Positions 21,720 to 30,033 of a stretch of DNA of 33,269 bases are shown here, piece after piece. The stretch is from the NCBI GenBank assembly GCA_964559075.1, contig CAZLGJ010000012.1, positions 1 to 33,269 on the forward strand. The letters run 5' to 3'. The number at the start of each line of letters is the position of its first letter. Positions within the stretch are counted from its first letter, which is position 1. The notes below the pieces were generated by a model, which made no database searches, was not told the DNA's origin, and saw only the letters and a list, made by a program, of their open reading frames with translations. Origin of the DNA: Opacimonas sp964559075. GTDB taxonomy: Bacteria; Pseudomonadota; Gammaproteobacteria; Enterobacterales; Alteromonadaceae. The translations under genes and the position numbers were made by a program.

Positions 21720-23210
21720 ATGCGAACAATTCAACAAAAATCTATGGCGATCTTATCTTTGACCACCGTTCTGATCATGGCCGCCATATTTATTATCGCG
21801 TATCGCTTTGCCGCAGCCTATTTTGCTGAGCGTGTTGAGCAGCAAATCCAGCGCAGTAATGATGCACTAGCGGTCGTGCTACGCGAGCCAATCTTCGCTT
21901 ACGACACCAGTATTGCCAATAACATCATCTCACAATACGTCAAGGAACCGCACATTCATCAGATCCGAGTGTCCGATCATCGTGGTAAGGCGCTGACTCA
22001 ATTGCAAGAAGATAGCTCACCGCTGAACGTGCAGCAAACACAATTAGATGTTCAATGGGGAGATGGGAAGGTCATTGGTAACGTGCATGTGACCTATCGA
22101 TTAGATAGTTACGACGGAGCCTTGACCTTCATCGCTTTATTATTAAGTGTTATTGCGTTGATCTTGATTATTGGTTTACAGGCGGTGAATTGGTGGGTGT
22201 TAGAAAAATATGTGACGCGACCAATTCGCCAAATGGCCGCGGCCATGTTTGATGTCGCGCGTGGCGAGGGCGATTTGACCAAGCGGATTTCGCTCAAACG
22301 CGATGATGAGGTGGGACAATTTGCACTTGCGTTTAACGCTTTTATTGAAAATATGGATCAGATGGTGGGGCGCATTGTCAAATCTGCCGAAGACCTGCTC
22401 GCGTGCTCAGTACAAATAAAAGACTCAGCGCAGCACAATAGCGATGCTTCTCAGGAGCAAATCAACGCGGTGCAGGCTTTTGATGCGGCATTACAAGAAA
22501 TGCAATTAGCTTCTTCTTCCGTGGCAGATGGCGCGTTTGTCACCTCGCAAAAAACCACCAATTGCAATCAAGTCGCGCAAGACTCAAACACAATTGTAAC
22601 GACCACGGCCAATGAAATCCGTGCGTTAGGAGACACCATATCCGTCGCGTCTGAACGGATTAGTCAACTACGGGATAAGTCAAAGGCCATCAATACCGTA
22701 CTCGATGTGATCAAAGAAATTGCGGAGCAAACCAATCTGTTAGCGCTTAATGCCGCGATTGAGGCTGCTCGCGCTGGCGAGCAAGGGCGTGGCTTTGCGG
22801 TGGTTGCTGATGAAGTGCGGGCACTTGCACAGCGTACGCAGCACTCGACTGCTGAAATTGAAAACATTATTAACGAGTTGAACTTGTCATCGGATGATGC
22901 CAATCAATTGATTCTGTTAACAAAAGACAATGTGAATAAAACGATTGGTGAAACCGATCGGACGTTGGCCGCATTGCAAACCATTTTGGATAATGTGGCA
23001 GACATTACTTTACAAAATCAAACGGTAGCAGCAGCTGCTGAACAAGAAAAAGATGTGGCTGGCGGAGTGGTCGCGCGCATTGGTAACTTTAAACAAGTAA
23101 CGCATGCCGCCGCAGAAAATGCGGTGAATGTACTCGATTTGTCGCAAGAGCTCGACCGTTTGGGAGACTTGATCAAGGCCGATTTATCCAAATTCAAACT
23201 GTCTGCTTAA
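21720..23210 (+). CDS. Methyl-accepting chemotaxis protein (intact)
   Basis: A 496-residue chemoreceptor. First membrane helix about 10-32, periplasmic domain of about 100 residues (33-132), second membrane helix about 133-157, HAMP domain about 158-213 (RPIRQMAAAMFDVARGEGDL), then the cytoplasmic signalling hairpin. The tip EIAEQTNLLALNAAIEAARA (333-352) with GEQGRGFAVVADEVRALAQRT is perfect and will bind CheA and CheW. It directs swimming in response to a ligand. The binding-protein gene upstream (54 bases) suggests indirect sensing through it. The ribosome site AAAGGACA precedes the ATG. The adaptation region looks somewhat unusual (SVADGAFVTSQKTTNCNQ). The C-terminus lacks a CheR-tethering pentapeptide. 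Its last nine codons overlap the convergent UspE-like gene. Confidence 0.95.
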   Translation: MRTIQQKSMAILSLTTVLIMAAIFIIAYRFAAAYFAERVEQQIQRSNDALAVVLREPIFAYDTSIANNIISQYVKEPHIHQIRVSDHRGKALTQLQEDSSPLNVQQTQLDVQWGDGKVIGNVHVTYRLDSYDGALTFIALLLSVIALILIIGLQAVNWWVLEKYVTRPIRQMAAAMFDVARGEGDLTKRISLKRDDEVGQFALAFNAFIENMDQMVGRIVKSAEDLLACSVQIKDSAQHNSDASQEQINAVQAFDAALQEMQLASSSVADGAFVTSQKTTNCNQVAQDSNTIVTTTANEIRALGDTISVASERISQLRDKSKAINTVLDVIKEIAEQTNLLALNAAIEAARAGEQGRGFAVVADEVRALAQRTQHSTAEIENIINELNLSSDDANQLILLTKDNVNKTIGETDRTLAALQTILDNVADITLQNQTVAAAAEQEKDVAGGVVARIGNFKQVTHAAAENAVNVLDLSQELDRLGDLIKADLSKFKLSA

Positions 23211-24119
23211 TAATACTCTAGGTTTGACCACCAGCACTGAGCAGGTGGTCAGGCGCAAGATGTCCTCAGCCGTGCTGCCTAAACTATCGTCACCTTCGTG
23301 GCGATTAGGGCTGCTTAAAATCAAAATATCGATGCCAAAATCAGTGACAAATTGAGGCACAATTAGTGTCGGTGTGCCGGTGCGATGATGAAGCGTAATC
23401 CGGTGCGATAATTTGGCGCGCTCAATGATGCGCAACAGCGCTTTTTTGCTCTGGCTCTTTTGTGGTGATGAGGTTGTTTGGGAATGCTCATCGAGGGAGA
23501 TGTTGTGTTGTTTTAACAAGTTTTCCATGCCATAAGGCAAGTGCCAACAACCGATGATATGGATCGGGGGAGTAAAGATCTCCGCAAGACGCTCTGCTTT
23601 TTGTAGGGTGTTGATGGTCAAATTGATGGCTTGTTGATCTTCTTCATCAGGATCTACTGCGACCGCTATTTTCATATTCGGATGCGGTTTATCAGCCGCT
23701 TGCGAGAGCAACAAATCAACGGAAAGCTTTCGCGCCAAATGTATATCCAGTGCCGTAAAACCATTGTCAAAGCCATGATGCTCTGCGGCTTTGACCACCA
23801 AATCGGCGGATATCTCGCTCGTTAATCGACACAGCGCCGGGCCTGGATTTTTTTGTGAAATAAAGTGCAAATCATAAGAGCTTTTGAGGTTGTCATGGAT
23901 CTCGCGATCAACCTCAGACAGGACCTTGTCGATATGCTCGGCAATCATTTGTGAATATGATTGTTGAAAGTCACGGACTGACTTTGAGATATAAGGCGTG
24001 ATTACCACAATGGATAACTTGGCACGATTTTCTATCGCTAGCGATAAGGCAGCATTTAGCCCATCGGTATCTGCGATAATTGCATGAAAGACGTATAGCA
24101 CGTGCCGATAAAAATACAC
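23184..24119 (-). CDS. Tandem universal stress protein (UspE-like)
   Basis: About 311 residues with two Usp domains (about 5-150 and 155-305), the arrangement of UspE. The second domain contains MKIAVAVDPDEEDQQAIN and SSPNRHEGDDSLGSTAEDIL, then CSVLVVKPR, corresponding to the G-2x-G-9x-G(S/T) nucleotide-binding motif with the first glycine replaced by serine. Usp proteins are cytoplasmic stress-response factors, so ATP binding here is doubtful. The frame is open further upstream (to 24239), but that would overlap the YHS gene. I chose GTG 24119 because GGAG lies six bases before it (ATG 24128 has no ribosome site). The last 27 bases overlap the convergent chemoreceptor gene. Confidence 0.82.
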   Translation of the reverse strand: MYFYRHVLYVFHAIIADTDGLNAALSLAIENRAKLSIVVITPYISKSVRDFQQSYSQMIAEHIDKVLSEVDREIHDNLKSSYDLHFISQKNPGPALCRLTSEISADLVVKAAEHHGFDNGFTALDIHLARKLSVDLLLSQAADKPHPNMKIAVAVDPDEEDQQAINLTINTLQKAERLAEIFTPPIHIIGCWHLPYGMENLLKQHNISLDEHSQTTSSPQKSQSKKALLRIIERAKLSHRITLHHRTGTPTLIVPQFVTDFGIDILILSSPNRHEGDDSLGSTAEDILRLTTCSVLVVKPRVLLSRQFEFG

Positions 24120-24195
24120 GACCTTCTCCATAAAAGGCATTTTTTCAAGTATAGAGGAAGATCGTGATATAGAAAATATTTTTCTTATCAATTGG

Positions 24196-24633
24196 TTAAA
24201 AAGAAAAATGCCCCTGATACGCTTTGTCCGCATCGGCAATAAAACTGTCGCGATTTTCTAGCCAGTCGGCCTGCACACTGCGAGAATAATTTAAATACAG
24301 CTTGCCATCAACTATGGTAAACGCATCTTCATCAATTCCCACAAAGCGCCCGCGTGACATAGCGTAGGCGCAGTGCCCGCCATATTGCGGCGCGTATTGT
24401 TCTGGTGCATTATCAAATATGGCCTTGTGGTCTGAACTACTAAAATACCACACCGCGCCGCGCCAATCGCTAGTGAACTCATCGCTGCCTTTCACGGGTT
24501 TGCCTTGAGTAAAATACGCAACGGTGTCGTAGCCATAAATGGCTTTGTTGTTAAAGGTGCCGGTTTCTATTGGATCAGCTGCCAAGGCGACGGGTGATAT
24601 CAACAGCACTATTAATAATAGCAAATGTTTCAT
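24196..24633 (-). CDS. Exported YHS-domain protein
   Basis: A 145-residue protein with a signal peptide (LLLLIVLLISPVALAA, cut after ALA). The mature part carries a YHS-type domain: YGYDTVAYFTQGKPVKGSDEF, WYFSSSDHKAIFDNAPEQYAP, and QYGGHCAYAMSRG with the conserved histidine-cysteine pair. Such domains may bind metal or act as heavy-metal or redox accessory proteins; the role is unknown. I chose ATG 24633, six bases behind AGGA, over earlier in-frame codons that lack a ribosome site. It is followed by the UspE-like gene 76 bases downstream on the same strand, possibly cotranscribed. Confidence 0.85.
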   Translation of the reverse strand: MKHLLLLIVLLISPVALAADPIETGTFNNKAIYGYDTVAYFTQGKPVKGSDEFTSDWRGAVWYFSSSDHKAIFDNAPEQYAPQYGGHCAYAMSRGRFVGIDEDAFTIVDGKLYLNYSRSVQADWLENRDSFIADADKAYQGHFSF

Positions 24634-24716
24634 ATCCATTCCTTTTGTTAAAGTGACCGTCAACATGACGGGCTTAAATCATTAGACAGGACAATGCGGA
24701 TTTATATTTCACTTGC

Positions 24717-24761
24717 AAAAAAAAACCTAGCCGCTTCAGCATATCAGCTGATGGCTAGGTT
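24717..24761 (-). terminator. Rho-independent terminator of the hem operon
   Basis: On the minus strand AACCTAGCC (24761-24753) pairs with GGCTAGGTT (24732-24724) over nine bases, around a 20-base loop that itself can fold, followed by a T run (24725-24717). It begins 19 bases after the hemY stop codon. Confidence 0.9.
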
Positions 24762-24780
24762 GGTTATTTGGGCGGTTAAG

Positions 24781-25941
24781 TTAACTAGCTTTGAGGCCTT
24801 GTTTGTAAAGAGCAACGGCTTCATCAGTGTGCGCTTGGCGGGCCTTGATGTCAGCCAAAAGTAACACATCATCAGGCTGCTCAGCGAGCTTTAACGCTTG
24901 TTGGACCGCACTTTCGGCGAGTTCATCGTTACCGGCATGGTAGGCGACATGCGCCAGCGTTGAGTGCAACAGGACATTTTCTGCGTCGCGTTTGAGCCAC
25001 TTTTCTAATAGTTTGATGGTTGCCTTAGGCTCGGGTAACTGTAGCTGTTTAAATAGCGGTAGCAAATCAGTATGCGGGCCTTGTTTTTGGGCAGCAATCA
25101 GGGCTTTTTCGGCCTCACTGTGCATGCTTTGTTCTAGTAGCTGTTCAATATAGGCTTTTTGTTGTGCCACGGATCTTTTTTGAGCACGCGGTAGCTTTTG
25201 CCACTCTTGCATCAGACTGTTGGCGCCTTCATTGTGTGCTATTAGAGCAAAGTCCCCTTCCGCGGCCAAATCCATCCAGTGCTGATAGCGATCGCCTAGG
25301 GCTTTTTTCCAACTGACCAAACGCTCGCGTAGTTCATGCCACTGGTTATCCGCAGCTAGCGCTTCAGCCCACACTTCAATAACGTTCGCTTTGGTTTTTT
25401 GTTGAATACTCAACTGTTCAATCTCGGCAAGCGCATCACCAGGGCGTTGTTGGCTGATGGCAAAGCGCGCTTTGCTCAAGGTCGCAGCCAATGCGCTGTC
25501 TTTGATGTGGCTGGCTTCCTCCCAATAGCTCAATGCGGTTTCATTGTGTCCAAGCTTGGCCTCAACATCTGCCAGCGCAAGCAAGTTCAAGCCGTTAAAA
25601 TCGGCCTTGCGAATTTTGTACAGGGCTTTTCTCGCTACTGGGTAATCCCCTTCAGCTAAAGCCTGCATCCCGCTGTGGAAGTATTTTTGACGACGGCGTG
25701 AGCCCCATGAGCCCAACCAATTTTTGGAGCCGGTGAGCATGCCGACGATGCGTTTGATCAACCACTCGAGTAACAAGAAACCAATCACGGCAAAAAACAC
25801 CATGACCCCGAGGCTGATCACGCTCATCTCGATGGTGGTGTTTTTGAGGGCGATCAGGACATAGCCTTTTTCGCCAACTAAATTAGGACCGGCAATCATA
25901 CCAGTGACCAATATCACAAAGAGTAAAATAACGCGGATCAT
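24781..25941 (-). CDS. hemY: HemY, TPR membrane protein of heme biosynthesis locus
   Basis: A 386-residue inner-membrane protein of the gammaproteobacterial HemY family (not the oxygen-dependent protoporphyrinogen oxidase of the same name). Two N-terminal membrane helices (about 2-20 and 41-62) are followed by LTGSKNWLGSWGSRRRQKYF and a long helical region of tetratricopeptide-type repeats (KALYKIRKADFNGLNLLALADVEAKLG and later units to about 380). It is thought to act with HemX late in the pathway or as a scaffold. It is the last gene of the hem run, three bases after hemX, with a strong terminator behind it. Confidence 0.95.
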   Translation of the reverse strand: MIRVILLFVILVTGMIAGPNLVGEKGYVLIALKNTTIEMSVISLGVMVFFAVIGFLLLEWLIKRIVGMLTGSKNWLGSWGSRRRQKYFHSGMQALAEGDYPVARKALYKIRKADFNGLNLLALADVEAKLGHNETALSYWEEASHIKDSALAATLSKARFAISQQRPGDALAEIEQLSIQQKTKANVIEVWAEALAADNQWHELRERLVSWKKALGDRYQHWMDLAAEGDFALIAHNEGANSLMQEWQKLPRAQKRSVAQQKAYIEQLLEQSMHSEAEKALIAAQKQGPHTDLLPLFKQLQLPEPKATIKLLEKWLKRDAENVLLHSTLAHVAYHAGNDELAESAVQQALKLAEQPDDVLLLADIKARQAHTDEAVALYKQGLKAS

Positions 25942-25943
25942 AC

Positions 25944-27194
25944 TTAGTTACTCCCTGCGAATAAGGTTTGAATGCGCGCTTCAATCACTTCCGCTAGCGG
26001 CACTTGCGAATCGAGTTGGGTCGGTAACGTTTTGCGCGTATCTACGGCGATGAGATCCTGAATAGACTGAATATAAGCCTCGACGCCAACGTTATCCAAT
26101 TGATAGTGCGTGACCACAGTATCAAGCGATGTTTGCAGCGCCTGCACATAGAGTTCTGGCTCGTCTTGCAAAATCGCCTGCTGGGCATTGAGCAAGGCGT
26201 ACTTGAGCTGTTCACGTGCTAGCCACTGCTGTTGGCCTGACATAAACGGGGTCACTGCAGTCGTGCGTTTTTCTACTGAGATAAAATCTTTGACTATCGC
26301 ATCCCAGCTCGCCTGTAAGTTGGCTTTCCAATTGGCCACATCTGCGCTGACTTCACTCGCCTCTTCGGCTTCGACCGGGTCGGGTAATTTGAGGGTATCA
26401 AGCGGCAATGTGTCTACTTGAGCAATAAGTGCCGATAAGCTCAACGCGATGGACGTGCTCGCCACTTGATTGACCTGCTGTAGAGCTTGAATATCTTTAG
26501 CTAATAATGCACGAATTGGTAACAGCGAGGTATCGGCCAAATCCGCAATGCGCACGTCGGCAGACTTGAGCAGCATGATTGCTGACTGTACATCTTGCTC
26601 TAGGTAGAGTTTTTTGCCGGCGAGCTTCACCAAATAATCGGCTTCTGCGAGTAACCAATCAGAGGGGCGACGACCGGCCACATCAGCAATGCGTTTGGCC
26701 AAACCGGCATTGCTCAACTGGTTGAGCTCCACTTGTTGAGCGAGCTGACTGAGACTGGCTTCGGCATCACTGTCGTGCTGTTGCAGCGTCGCGAGTTCGG
26801 CCTGGCTAGCGCTGAGGGCTGACTGGGTGTCGCCAACTTGTGCTTGTACTGCTTCCAGTGAGCTTTGTAGCTGCGAATAACGTTGCTCGAGCTGTTCGAC
26901 CTGAGGATTGACGCGCTCGACTTTGAGGTAGTTAAGCCAGTACCAATATCCGCCGGCAATAATTGCGATCAATATTAACAGGTTGATGAGGGTAACAAAC
27001 CAGATCCCTTTGTGACCGTGCGCTTTGACGACCTCTATTTCGACCGTGTCGGCATCCGTTGCTGCAGCTTGAGCCTGTTGTGTGGTGTTGTCTTGCGCGG
27101 GCTCTGACTCCGTGGTTTTTTCGACTGCGCTGCCTTCAATCACGTCGCTTTGAGGGGTGGGCTGTTCTTGTGGATCCTTCGCATCGGCTGCCAT
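25944..27194 (-). CDS. hemX: HemX, putative membrane protein of the uroporphyrinogen-III locus
   Basis: A 416-residue protein: a long acidic/glutamine-rich cytoplasmic tail (1-62), one membrane helix (about 63-86), then a coiled coil (about 96-155: PQVEQLEQRYSQLQSSLEAV) and a helical periplasmic domain with GRRPSDWLLAEADYLVKLAGKK, the family's most conserved segment. HemX is often annotated as a uroporphyrinogen-III C-methyltransferase, but this protein has no SUMT methyltransferase motifs, so that label should not be used. It sits between hemD (11 bases upstream) and hemY (2-base gap) on the same strand. Biochemical role is unproven. Confidence 0.93.
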   Translation of the reverse strand: MAADAKDPQEQPTPQSDVIEGSAVEKTTESEPAQDNTTQQAQAAATDADTVEIEVVKAHGHKGIWFVTLINLLILIAIIAGGYWYWLNYLKVERVNPQVEQLEQRYSQLQSSLEAVQAQVGDTQSALSASQAELATLQQHDSDAEASLSQLAQQVELNQLSNAGLAKRIADVAGRRPSDWLLAEADYLVKLAGKKLYLEQDVQSAIMLLKSADVRIADLADTSLLPIRALLAKDIQALQQVNQVASTSIALSLSALIAQVDTLPLDTLKLPDPVEAEEASEVSADVANWKANLQASWDAIVKDFISVEKRTTAVTPFMSGQQQWLAREQLKYALLNAQQAILQDEPELYVQALQTSLDTVVTHYQLDNVGVEAYIQSIQDLIAVDTRKTLPTQLDSQVPLAEVIEARIQTLFAGSN

Positions 27195-27205
27195 GTCTTA
27201 CTCCA

Positions 27206-27943
27206 TTATGTTTGTAGGGTTGCAAGCAAATCCTCATCAGAGGCGCTTGTTGCAAGCGTGATCTTGTTTATTTGGTAGGACTGCGCGACAGCGACAAGAC
27301 GCTGACTGACGACAACCCAATTACATTGTCTCAACCAATGATGAGCAAAATGCTTGAATGCTAGCTGAATTTGCTCACCGCTAGTAGCTATAATAGTGTG
27401 TATATCGGCTTCTTGCCACGCATGTGTAGCAATCGGCGTGCTTAATTCACAGCGCATGTACACACAGGCTTCGCTGGCCACCGCGGCCCGTGCCTCAAGC
27501 GTATCGCGCAACACATGCCGCCCACCTTCACCCTTGATGATCAATGCCTGTTGGCACGCCACGTGTTGTAAGCGTGAATGGGTTAATAACCCCTCGGAGT
27601 CTTGGCCTGTCAGTGGTGCACGAAACAGTTGATGTCCATTACACCAAAAAGGATGTTGGCTTGTCCATTGTGCTAAGGTCTGAAAGGTGGCGTTGCCGAT
27701 GGCGTATATACAAGTATGCGCACCAAGCTGCGGCAGCAGTGGTAAGGTATAGCGCGCCGCGACGCTGGAGGTAAAAATAATATGGTCAACGTCACGCCAG
27801 TCAACTTGACTGATGAGATCAGTGATGTTGTCACGCGGTAGGCACGTTTGTAAGGCTACGCCAACACATTCAATGCCAGCGTCGGCAAAGCGTTGTTGAG
27901 ACGCCCACACTTTGTGCTCCGGTCGCAACAACAGCACGCCCAT
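27206..27943 (-). CDS. hemD: Uroporphyrinogen-III synthase
   Basis: A 245-residue cytosolic enzyme that closes hydroxymethylbilane into uroporphyrinogen III with inversion of ring D. The family is poorly conserved, but the pattern fits: an N-terminal LLLRPEHKVWASQQRF, WRDVDHIIFTSSVAARY (a typical FTSxxA segment), IYAIGNATFQTLA and a second-lobe HTIIATSGEQIQLAFKHF. Its ATG overlaps nothing but begins only three bases after the hemC stop, and hemX follows by 12 bases, so this is the classic hemC-D-X-Y order. Confidence 0.95.
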   Translation of the reverse strand: MGVLLLRPEHKVWASQQRFADAGIECVGVALQTCLPRDNITDLISQVDWRDVDHIIFTSSVAARYTLPLLPQLGAHTCIYAIGNATFQTLAQWTSQHPFWCNGHQLFRAPLTGQDSEGLLTHSRLQHVACQQALIIKGEGGRHVLRDTLEARAAVASEACVYMRCELSTPIATHAWQEADIHTIIATSGEQIQLAFKHFAHHWLRQCNWVVVSQRLVAVAQSYQINKITLATSASDEDLLATLQT

Positions 27944-27946
27944 CAG

Positions 27947-28903
27947 CTATAGGCTCACGTTGCTAAGAATATCGCCCGCACCTTGTGCCAACAGCGCTTT
28001 GGCTACGCTTATGCCAAGGACGCTGGCTTGTTCAAGCTGAGCATGTGTATCCCCGCTCAAACTCACGCCCTCTTCAGCACGACATTGGGCAGCGCCATCG
28101 GTAGCCGCGACTAAGCCGCGCAAATGCAGGCGATTGGTTGTTTCGTCTAACTCGGCAAAGGCGCCAATCGGAATTTGACAGCCACCTTCTAGATAGGCAT
28201 TGAGGGCGCGCTCTGCGGTCACTCTAATGGTGGTTTGTGGACACACAAGTGCCTGCAAATAGCCAATCACGGCTGCATTGTCATTGCGACACTCGATACC
28301 AACGGCGCCCTGACCCACGGCAGGAAGTGATAGGGTGGCAGGCAGCTCTTGGGCGATGCGCTCGTGCATCTCCAGACGCATCAGTCCAGCACAGGCCAAC
28401 ACGATGGCGTCATACTGACCATCATCGAGTTTTTGTAGGCGTGAATTGACGTTACCGCGTAAATCGCGAATGACCAGATCAGGTCTGGCGAGTCTGATTT
28501 GTGCTTGTCTGCGCAGTGAGCTAGTACCTACTATCGCGCCTTGCGGCAAATCTTCAAACCGCGCATAGTGATTTGAGACAAACGCATCATAGGGATTTTC
28601 ACGCGCACACACTGCATGCAACCCAAATCCTTGCGGGAACGCCATCGGCACATCTTTGAGTGAGTGCACCGCAATATCCGCTTCACCAGCCATCATGGCC
28701 ACCTCTAACTCTTTAATAAACAGCCCTTTGCCGCCGACTTTGGCTAGCGGGGTATCAAGAATGCGATCGCCCTTAGTCGTCATGGGTAACAAAGCGACTT
28801 GCAAGTCAGGGTGTGCGGCTTCTAAACGCGCTTTTACGTACTCTGCTTGCCACATGGCAAGCGGGCTTTTGCGGGTGGCGATGGTGATGGTGTGTGTGGT
28901 CAT
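27947..28903 (-). CDS. hemC: Porphobilinogen deaminase (hydroxymethylbilane synthase)
   Basis: A 318-residue cytosolic enzyme that joins four porphobilinogen molecules into hydroxymethylbilane. It starts with ITIATRKSPLAMWQAEYV and has the active-site segments HSLKDVP (Asp84, the catalytic acid), GTSSLRRQAQ, RDLRGNVNSRLQKLD, and the dipyrromethane-cofactor cysteine Cys242 in LEGGCQIPIGAFA, at the same number as in E. coli. The length is normal. It lies 29 bases after the esterase stop codon on the same strand, and hemD follows after three bases. No strong ribosome site or separate promoter is evident, suggesting that transcription comes at least partly from cyaY upstream. Confidence 0.98.
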   Translation of the reverse strand: MTTHTITIATRKSPLAMWQAEYVKARLEAAHPDLQVALLPMTTKGDRILDTPLAKVGGKGLFIKELEVAMMAGEADIAVHSLKDVPMAFPQGFGLHAVCARENPYDAFVSNHYARFEDLPQGAIVGTSSLRRQAQIRLARPDLVIRDLRGNVNSRLQKLDDGQYDAIVLACAGLMRLEMHERIAQELPATLSLPAVGQGAVGIECRNDNAAVIGYLQALVCPQTTIRVTAERALNAYLEGGCQIPIGAFAELDETTNRLHLRGLVAATDGAAQCRAEEGVSLSGDTHAQLEQASVLGISVAKALLAQGAGDILSNVSL

Positions 28904-28932
28904 AGGGTATCTTGCTGTTTATAAAAAGACGA

Positions 28933-29607
28933 TTAAGCCAGTCGGGCTTGTAGCCATTGACTCAAATCATGAATTTCTTGAGAGTGGACATTGTGCTGCA
29001 TGGGGTAGGTGTGCCACGTTGCATCAAAGCCATTTTGTTGGGCACTGTGAAAAGCCGCCTCGCCCATTTTCATCGGCACCACATCATCATGAGTGCCGTG
29101 CGCAGCAAAAATCGGGGTTTTTAAACCTGCATCGGATTTTTGTTCGGCCAGTAACTGTGGCTCTGCCATGTAAGTGGATAAGCACAGCATACCCGCTAAC
29201 GTATGCGGGAAACGACAGCCTAGGTGGTAGGTGATCACCCCCCCTTGAGAAAAGCCCGCTAGCAGAATTTTGTTGGCGGGGATCCCCGCGGCCATCTCAG
29301 CCTCAATGAGCTGTGTGACTTGCTCGACCGATTCTAAGACGCCAGCAAGGTCGGCGCGAGAGCCAAAATCCATGCTTTTAAGATCATACCAGGCGCGCAT
29401 TTGCATGCCGTTGTTGATGGTGACTGCGCGCATGGGTGCATGTGGGAAGATAAACTTAACCCCAAGTGAGGCGGGAATTTGCAGGGCCGGTACAATAGGT
29501 GCAAAGCCGTTGCCCGAGTCGCCCAAACCGTGCAGCCAAATAACGGTTGCACGGTGCGGGCCTTCAGCATCAATAGTGACGCTAGGGAGTAATGCCGCTT
29601 CAGTCAT
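28933..29607 (-). CDS. Carboxylesterase / phospholipase family alpha/beta-hydrolase
   Basis: A 224-residue soluble hydrolase of the carboxylesterase II / acyl-protein-thioesterase type. It shows WLHGLGDSGNGFAP (oxyanion-hole loop), the nucleophile Ser120 in LLAGFSQGGVITY, an aspartate at 174/175 in AAHGTHDDVVPMKMG and the histidine His205 in YPMQHNVHSQEI, so the catalytic triad is complete. Members hydrolyse short esters or acyl-thioesters; the natural substrate is unknown. Its ATG overlaps the cyaY stop by eight bases (ATGACTGA), and hemC follows after 29 bases. The gene sits where cyaA is normally found between hemC and cyaY. Confidence 0.92.
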   Translation of the reverse strand: MTEAALLPSVTIDAEGPHRATVIWLHGLGDSGNGFAPIVPALQIPASLGVKFIFPHAPMRAVTINNGMQMRAWYDLKSMDFGSRADLAGVLESVEQVTQLIEAEMAAGIPANKILLAGFSQGGVITYHLGCRFPHTLAGMLCLSTYMAEPQLLAEQKSDAGLKTPIFAAHGTHDDVVPMKMGEAAFHSAQQNGFDATWHTYPMQHNVHSQEIHDLSQWLQARLA

Positions 29608-29938
29608 TAGCGATCCCTAGGGTGACAGGCACACCGGCTTGTTTGCTGATAGCGTCATCCAAAAACGCCCAGAATTCTCCAGCGCCACGCTCATCAATCC
29701 ACTGCCCGTCCACATAGTTAAAATGGTGGCCGTTATAGCGGGTCGCGACCCATAACTGCAGCAATGGCTCTTGTTTGTTCAGCACAATTTTGGTGCCGTT
29801 CTCAAACACCAAGGTGATGATCCCATCGGCACTTTCAGCCTCAATATCCGGTTCTTCAAAGGCATCGATTTTTTCTTCGATGGCGATAAAGGCCGCATCA
29901 ATCAGGTTATGGTATTCCAATTCAGTTAAGCTAGACAT
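29600..29938 (-). CDS. cyaY: CyaY, bacterial frataxin
   Basis: A 112-residue frataxin homologue. The N-terminal helix carries the acidic iron-binding ridge (ELEYHNLIDAAFIAIEEKID, EEPDIEAESADG), followed by the beta-sheet with TLVFENGTKIVLNKQEPLLQ and LWVATRYNGHHFNYVDGQW and the closing helix FWAFLDDAISKQAG. CyaY binds iron and tunes IscS-dependent iron-sulfur assembly in the cytosol. The gene has a good ribosome site (GGAGAATAGGAC before ATG) and overlaps the esterase gene by eight bases. It heads a six-gene run that ends with hemY, so iron handling and heme synthesis may share a transcript. It is divergent from gmk. Confidence 0.96.
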   Translation of the reverse strand: MSSLTELEYHNLIDAAFIAIEEKIDAFEEPDIEAESADGIITLVFENGTKIVLNKQEPLLQLWVATRYNGHHFNYVDGQWIDERGAGEFWAFLDDAISKQAGVPVTLGIAND

Positions 29939-29992
29939 GTCCTATTCTCCAAAAAGCGACAGCGACAAACAGATACCCTTATGTTAGCATTG

Positions 29993-30021
29993 TCTATAGT
30001 GTGCAATCCAATGTTAGTTAA
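29993..30021 (-). promoter_or_regulatory. Candidate promoter for the cyaY-est-hem operon
   Basis: On the minus strand TTAACT (30021-30016) and TATAGA (29998-29993) are separated by 17 bases, about 55 bases before the cyaY ATG, in the 95-base region between cyaY and gmk. Moderately good hexamers with ideal spacing. Confidence 0.45.
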
Positions 30022-30033
30022 GTCTTTTTATCC

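Noticed and set aside
24120..24239. N-terminal extension of the UspE-like protein
   Set aside because: It overlaps the YHS gene on the same strand and reads as low-complexity basic sequence without homology; the ribosome site favours the GTG at 24119.
25944..27194. HemX as a uroporphyrinogen-III methyltransferase
   Set aside because: The usual database label was considered, but no methyltransferase motifs are present; the protein is a single-helix, coiled-coil membrane protein.
28656..29234. Antisense open frame (192 codons, + strand) across hemC and the esterase
   Set aside because: It runs through the middle of two conserved genes on the opposite strand and has no plausible protein features.
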